Shown here: piece after piece, positions 5,499 through 9,488 of the stretch
How positions within the stretch are numbered: the first letter of the stretch is position 1
Layout of the letters: every line of letters starts with the position of its first letter
DNA from: Bacillota bacterium
GTDB taxonomy: Bacteria > Bacillota > Clostridia > Saccharofermentanales > UBA5734
Direction of reading: 5' to 3'
Assembly: GCA_023438965.1 (NCBI GenBank)
Contig: JAEXPB010000409.1
Coordinates: forward strand, 1 to 9,488
Length of the DNA stretch: 9,488 nucleotides
The notes under the pieces: model-generated
What the model saw: the letters and a program-made list of their open reading frames with translations, nothing else
The model's database searches: none
Told to the model about the DNA's origin: nothing
Position numbers and translations under genes: made by a program

Positions 5499-7121
5499 TT
5501 GATCTCAGTTACTGATCTCAGCCTGGTCTTCAGCGATAAAAAACTGTTCGAAGATGTCAATGTCAAATTCACGCCTGGCAACTGTTATGGTGTCATCGGG
5601 GCGAATGGCGCCGGTAAAACCACTTTCATCCGCATACTGGCGGGTGAACTGGAGCCGACGTCCGGTTCGGTCACCATCACGCCCGGTGAGCGCCTGGCCA
5701 CCCTGAAGCAGAATCAATTCGCCTACGATGATTTCCCGGTGCTGGAAACGGTCATGATGGGATTCAAGCGGCTTTATGAAATCAGTAAAGAAAAAGAAGC
5801 CCTCTATATGCAGGATGAATTCACAGAAGACGACGGCTTGCGGGCGGCCGCCCTGGAGCATGAATTCGCCGAATTGAACGGCTGGGATGCCGAAACCGAT
5901 GCCGAGAAACTCCTGATGGGCCTGGGGGTGAAGAAAGACCTGCATGGCCGCCTGATGAAGGAACTGCCCAGCGGTGACAAGGTCAAGGTTCTGCTGGCGC
6001 AATCCCTGTTCGGCAATCCGCATATCCTGCTGCTGGACGAACCGACCAACCATCTGGATTACCAGGCGATCCGCTGGCTCGAGGAATTCCTGATCGATTA
6101 TCCCAATACCGTCATCGTCGTTTCGCACGACCGGCATTTCCTGAACAAGGTCTGCACGCACATGCTGGATATCGATTTCGGCAAGGCCCGGCTGGTGGTC
6201 GGCAATTACGATTTCTGGTATGAATCCAGCCAGCTGATGCTGCGCCTGATGAGTGACCGCAACAAGAAAAAAGAAGACCGCATCGGTGAGCTGCAGGCTT
6301 TTATCGCCCGCTTCGGCTCCAACGCGTCCAAAGCCCGCCAAGCGACCTCCCGCAAGAAAATGCTCGAAAAAATCGTCCTGGATGATATCCAGCCCTCGTC
6401 ACGCCGTTACCCGTTCATTGGTTTCACGCCCGAGCGCGAAGCGGGCAAGGACATCCTGGCTGTGGAAAATCTGGGCAAGACGATCAACGGCGTCAAGGTT
6501 CTGGCCAATGTGACCTTCCGGATGAACCGCGGCGACAAGATTGTCTTCCTGTCCCGCAACGATCAGGCCCGGACCACCCTTTTCCAGATCCTGACAGGTG
6601 AACTCGAACCGGACGAGGGCACCTTCCGCTGGGGCACAACCACATCGCAAGCTTATCTGCCCAAGGACAATACCGCCTTTTTCGAGGGGGTCGATCTCAG
6701 CCTGATCGACTGGATCCGCCAATTTTCTTCGGATCAGAACGAGAGTTATTGCCGCGGATTCCTGGGCAAGATGCTCTTTTCCGGCGATGAAGCCACGAAA
6801 AGCGCCAGCGTCCTGTCCGGCGGGGAAAAGATGCGCTGCATGTTTTCCCGGCTGATGCTGTCTTCAGCCAATATCCTGATCCTGGACGAGCCGACCAACC
6901 ATCTGGATCTGGAGTCGATCACCGCCGTTAACAATGGCCTGATCGCTTTCAAGGGCTCGCTGCTTTTCGCGTCCCATGACCACAAATTCATCGAAACCAT
7001 TGCCACGCGGGTCATTGAACTGACTCCCGGCGGCATCATCGACAGTCACCTGCCGATTGACGAATACCTGGACAGCGAAACCATCCAGGCCAGAGTCGAG
7101 GAAATGCACAAAATGGCCTGA
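5499..7121 (+). CDS. ABC-F family ATPase (YkpA/YbiT type), asymmetric ATP sites
   Basis: Soluble 540-residue protein with two ABC ATPase domains and no membrane segment, the architecture of ABC-F translation factors that act at the ribosomal E site. NBD1 has Walker A GANGAGKTT (34-42), a degenerate signature LPSGD (156-160), Walker B ILLLDEP (176-182, Glu181) and H-loop His210. A charged linker (about 245-305, with RFGSNASKARQATSRKKM) corresponds to the P-site tRNA-interaction motif. NBD2 has a degraded Walker A, SRNDQARTT (352-360), a canonical LSGGE signature (439-443), Walker B ILILDEP (459-465, Glu464) and H-loop His493. Length and motif order match YbiT/YkpA as I remember them. The start is TTG at 5499: GGAGG (5484-5488) lies 10 nt upstream and the first residues align with the family. 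It has its own -10 box. It converges with the FAD oxidoreductase gene with 36 bp between stops and no evident terminator. Housekeeping ribosome function is likelier than antibiotic resistance. Confidence 0.95.
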   Translation: MISVTDLSLVFSDKKLFEDVNVKFTPGNCYGVIGANGAGKTTFIRILAGELEPTSGSVTITPGERLATLKQNQFAYDDFPVLETVMMGFKRLYEISKEKEALYMQDEFTEDDGLRAAALEHEFAELNGWDAETDAEKLLMGLGVKKDLHGRLMKELPSGDKVKVLLAQSLFGNPHILLLDEPTNHLDYQAIRWLEEFLIDYPNTVIVVSHDRHFLNKVCTHMLDIDFGKARLVVGNYDFWYESSQLMLRLMSDRNKKKEDRIGELQAFIARFGSNASKARQATSRKKMLEKIVLDDIQPSSRRYPFIGFTPEREAGKDILAVENLGKTINGVKVLANVTFRMNRGDKIVFLSRNDQARTTLFQILTGELEPDEGTFRWGTTTSQAYLPKDNTAFFEGVDLSLIDWIRQFSSDQNESYCRGFLGKMLFSGDEATKSASVLSGGEKMRCMFSRLMLSSANILILDEPTNHLDLESITAVNNGLIAFKGSLLFASHDHKFIETIATRVIELTPGGIIDSHLPIDEYLDSETIQARVEEMHKMA

Positions 7122-7157
7122 TTCTGCCGTTTAGGGCTGACTGATCATCGAATGGAC

Positions 7158-8510
7158 TTATTCCAGGATGACATTCTGCCGGAGCAGCTGTTCTTTCACC
7201 TCGCCATAGGGCACCGCCGGCACATCGACATTGCCGCGGACCGACAGTGCGGCAACAGTGCCGGCAGCCTGGCCAATCGTCATGCAGCCGGGCATCAGCC
7301 GGATGGTGTCGATCACGCGGGCTTCGTAGGAAATAGCCCGGCCGGCGGCCAGCACATTCTTGAAACTGACTGGGATGAGCGTTTTGAGCGGGACGGCGGA
7401 AAGGCCCGGATGATTCTTGCTCCACGGCGGCCGGAAATTACCCTTGGTGCTGTGGCCGCCATAGCTTCTTCTGGTCAGGGCAATCGGCTCGGTTACCGGC
7501 GCTCCGGCATCGATGACCGCCGGCGTAACGGTCTCCAGCCCGACAATGCTGCGGCCGGCCCGCACGCCGACGTGGATCGACGAACTGATCGTGTAGCATT
7601 GTGCGAAACCGGGCATTTCACGATGCAGAAAGTCCAGGATGACCGGGATCTGTTCCCGCAGCTCGCGGTCCATGCGGGTCAGTTCGGCGGAGTCCAGGGC
7701 ATTGCCCGCGGTCATGCCCAGGCAGATGTTGACCACGCCCGGTTCCAGCCGGGTGCAGGTGGAGAAGCTATCCAGCAAGCCAGCCGGGACTTTACCGGCG
7801 GCGAAGAGTTCTTTATACAGCCGCTGGTTTTCCCTTTTATCGAACTGGGTCACCCCGCCTACATCAAAGAACAATGACTTGGCCATCGAATCATCGATGT
7901 CGGCTTCGCGCACCTGTCCGCCGGCATAATAAACGAGATGGGCATCGCCGGTGGCGTCGATGAAACGCCGGCCTTTAATCAGAAACGGACCCTGGGCGCA
8001 TTGGACGGCCACCGCCTGGATGGTCTGCCCCTCCACCTGCGCACCCAGCAGGCTGGAGTAGAACAAGCCGGTTATCCCTTCCCGTTCCAGCAGCCGGCCG
8101 AAAACAATGCGCATGGCTTCGGTCGTAGAGACCACATGCGCTAACAGTTTCCGGTCGCCAATCGATTTGAAGGCCGGCACAAATGGCGGATCCTCCAGCA
8201 GGAAGGAGGCTGCGCCGAAGCGGTCCAGCTCCCGGGCGACTTCCTCGGCCAGGCCGCCGACAATCTGCCGGCCCTCGGCACCGTAACCCATATAGATCGG
8301 GCAAGAGGACAAGGTTCCTACGCCGCCGGCAAAGCCATATCTTTCCACGATGATCGTTTTCATGCCCATTCTGGCGGCGCTGACAGCCGCACCCAGGCCG
8401 CCCGGGCCGGCGCCAATGACCACCACATCATAATTACCGAGTATCGGCCACTCGGTGGCCGGGCGGAACAGATAATCGTTGACCTTGTTCCTGTTTAGAT
8501 TCATATTCAT
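7158..8510 (-). CDS. FAD-dependent oxidoreductase, FAD_oxidored type
   Basis: Flavoprotein of 450 residues. The FAD Rossmann motif is VVVIGAGPGGLGAA (29-42), with the ribose-binding acidic Glu56 at the end of the second strand (TIIVE). Next comes GFAGGVGTLSSCP (59-71), characteristic of the FAD_oxidored (PF12831-like) group. The second FAD-contact motif is FIDATGDAHL (183-192), and the C-terminal FAD-binding part is NVLAAGRAI (385-393) followed by MPGCMTIGQAAGTVAAL (406-422). No signal peptide or membrane helix is visible, so a cytosolic enzyme is likely. Of two in-frame ATGs six bases apart I chose the first (8510), which has GAGAGGA seven bases upstream. The propeller gene ends 12 bp before it on the same strand, so they form an operon. 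The substrate is unknown; members of this family are common in carbohydrate and aromatic-compound catabolic loci. Cys70 close to the flavin could be redox-active, but that is speculation. Confidence 0.9.
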   Translation of the reverse strand: MNMNLNRNKVNDYLFRPATEWPILGNYDVVVIGAGPGGLGAAVSAARMGMKTIIVERYGFAGGVGTLSSCPIYMGYGAEGRQIVGGLAEEVARELDRFGAASFLLEDPPFVPAFKSIGDRKLLAHVVSTTEAMRIVFGRLLEREGITGLFYSSLLGAQVEGQTIQAVAVQCAQGPFLIKGRRFIDATGDAHLVYYAGGQVREADIDDSMAKSLFFDVGGVTQFDKRENQRLYKELFAAGKVPAGLLDSFSTCTRLEPGVVNICLGMTAGNALDSAELTRMDRELREQIPVILDFLHREMPGFAQCYTISSSIHVGVRAGRSIVGLETVTPAVIDAGAPVTEPIALTRRSYGGHSTKGNFRPPWSKNHPGLSAVPLKTLIPVSFKNVLAAGRAISYEARVIDTIRLMPGCMTIGQAAGTVAALSVRGNVDVPAVPYGEVKEQLLRQNVILE

Positions 8511-8522
8511 CGTCTTATCCTC

Positions 8523-9488
8523 TCAAATATCTTCGGTCTGCTTAAGAAAACAATGATCCTTGATCAGCAGGCCGTGATAGCCATCCGGGATCAGCAGCGA
8601 CCCAGCCTGGATCACGACGCCGCCCGGTGTGCCGGCCGTGCGGAAGGCGTCCAGCAGGACCGGCTTTCCCAGGTCGGCAATGTCGATGATTTCCACTTCC
8701 GCGGTGATCCGGTTGGCGACGGTCAGAATATGGCCGCAAACCCGCGGCTTGCCGTCGATTTTGCCGCCATGGGTGATTAATGGCTGTTCTTCCAGATTCT
8801 CAGCCATCGGTCCGGCAATGCGATATCCGCCTGGATAAACGGCGATCATCCGGTTCTGGTATGCCGCGGCGCCCGAGGTCAGGCTGAACTTGCGCGTCAG
8901 GTGCACGCCGGTCACCATCCGGCCGCCTTCCTGGCCGAAATCAATCCAACGCAGGCCATTGGGGTGGTCAAAGACACAGGCATACCGGTTTTCGATGCAG
9001 CCGGTTCCGATCTGGTCGCCATAGACAATCAGCATGTTGTCCTGGCCGACCTTCCGCGGCCGGGAAGGATCGGCCAGATCCAGGATAACAAAATCATATT
9101 TAGCTTGCACAATGGCGTAACGTCCGCCGGCAAAGAACTTGGCTTGCCGGATCGGCGCCAGATTCTCGGCACTGTAACGCCCCAGCCGTGTCAGATTTCC
9201 ACCGCCGGTATGCTGCCAGATCGTCAAGCCGCCGTTGCCTTCGCTGAGCAGCAGCCGATCGCCGCAGGTGTCGGCATAGAGCGCGAAACCGTTGGTACGG
9301 ATCTTCTCGAGCACCTCGGCCTGCGGCCAGAGCCGAGCGACAATCAGGCCAGCCATACCCGCGGCAATGAACGCATACTCGCCGATGAAGCTCACCGCCC
9401 AGACCTGTCCGCCGGGTTGGCAGATCCGGTAACCCAGATCTTTCGCCGCCGGTTGATCCGGAACCAGATCGAGCGCACCGACATGGGC
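8523..9488 (-). CDS. LVIVD-repeat beta-propeller-like protein, N-terminus outside window
   Basis: The frame is open from the window's right edge and encodes at least 321 residues ending at 8523. An in-frame GTG at 9395 exists, but no convincing ribosome binding site precedes it and coding-like sequence continues through 31 more codons to the edge, so the true start is probably beyond the window. The protein is built from repeats about 40-50 residues long with a shared pattern: a strand such as EYAFIAAGMAGLIVA, RYAIVQAKYDFVILDLADPSRP, RYACVFDHPNGLRWIDF, and VEIIDIADLGKPVLLDAF. This pattern matches LVIVD-type beta-propeller blades, which usually end in a small-residue turn with D-P-S-x-P. Propellers of this type commonly act as secreted or surface binding domains, but the missing N-terminus hides any signal peptide. 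It shares an operon with the FAD oxidoreductase 12 bp downstream. Fold call fairly sure; function not known. Confidence 0.75.
   Translation of the reverse strand, partial: AHVGALDLVPDQPAAKDLGYRICQPGGQVWAVSFIGEYAFIAAGMAGLIVARLWPQAEVLEKIRTNGFALYADTCGDRLLLSEGNGGLTIWQHTGGGNLTRLGRYSAENLAPIRQAKFFAGGRYAIVQAKYDFVILDLADPSRPRKVGQDNMLIVYGDQIGTGCIENRYACVFDHPNGLRWIDFGQEGGRMVTGVHLTRKFSLTSGAAAYQNRMIAVYPGGYRIAGPMAENLEEQPLITHGGKIDGKPRVCGHILTVANRITAEVEIIDIADLGKPVLLDAFRTAGTPGGVVIQAGSLLIPDGYHGLLIKDHCFLKQTEDI

Noticed and set aside
5501..5521. Direct repeat GATCTCAG-n5-GATCTCAG at the start of the ABC-F gene
   Set aside because: Only two 8-bp copies within codons for Ile-Ser-Val-Thr-Asp-Leu-Ser that fit the family N-terminus; most simply a coding coincidence.
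5505..6341. 278-codon open frame on the minus strand opposite the ABC-F gene (and a similar one at 4362-5147 opposite the Gfo/Idh gene)
   Set aside because: Both are mirror images of well-supported coding sequence and show no domain or ribosome binding site of their own.
7122..7157. Convergent gap between the ABC-F and FAD oxidoreductase genes, examined for a bidirectional terminator
   Set aside because: The 36 bases contain no stem longer than a few pairs and no suitable T or A run, so no terminator is claimed.
7152..7877. 241-codon plus-strand open frame within the FAD oxidoreductase region
   Set aside because: Its translation is His/Arg/Gly-rich without domain features and lies antisense to the oxidoreductase, whose FAD motifs are clear.

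Overview
The window holds eight protein-coding genes, two of them cut by the window edges, and no RNA gene, insertion sequence, CRISPR array or phage gene that I could find. Base composition is moderately GC-rich, genes are tightly packed, and ribosome binding sites are strong AGGAGG-like sequences. TTG and GTG starts are used. The UMF1-type transporter and the YkpA/YbiT-type ABC-F ATPase would suit an anaerobic member of the Bacillota. That placement is an inference from gene types and from remembered homologues; nothing in the window proves the taxon.

Left block, minus strand (1-3325). An AraC-family regulator with a cupin sensor domain overlaps by 14 bp a small alkyltransferase-like (ATL) DNA-lesion protein whose acceptor cysteine is replaced by threonine. 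After a 241-bp gap containing a good sigma-70 promoter come a UMF1/Atg22-type MFS transporter and, 51 bp further on, an arylamine N-acetyltransferase with an intact Cys-His-Asp triad whose C-terminus runs off the window.

Middle block, plus strand (3441-5402). Divergent from the regulator are a sugar-phosphate isomerase/epimerase (TIM barrel) and a Gfo/Idh/MocA oxidoreductase, spaced as an operon. The 159-bp divergent region has a clear promoter for the regulator and a strong -10 but poor -35 for the operon. A perfect 8-bp inverted repeat places one arm in each promoter. The simplest model is that the AraC protein senses a sugar-like ligand and activates the two catabolic genes.

Next on the plus strand is an ABC-F ATPase (5499-7121) with its own -10 element. 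Its leader contains a 15-nt palindrome and a 9-bp inverted repeat that could hide the ribosome binding site in read-through RNA only. Its two ATP sites are predicted to be asymmetric: one canonical, the other degenerate on both faces.

Right block, minus strand (7158-9488). A beta-propeller of the LVIVD-repeat type, N-terminus outside the window, is followed after 12 bp by an FAD-dependent oxidoreductase of the FAD_oxidored type. These converge on the ABC-F gene. Together with the isomerase and Gfo/Idh pair, the right block suggests redox catabolism of an unusual sugar or glycoside, but the substrate cannot be read from the sequence.
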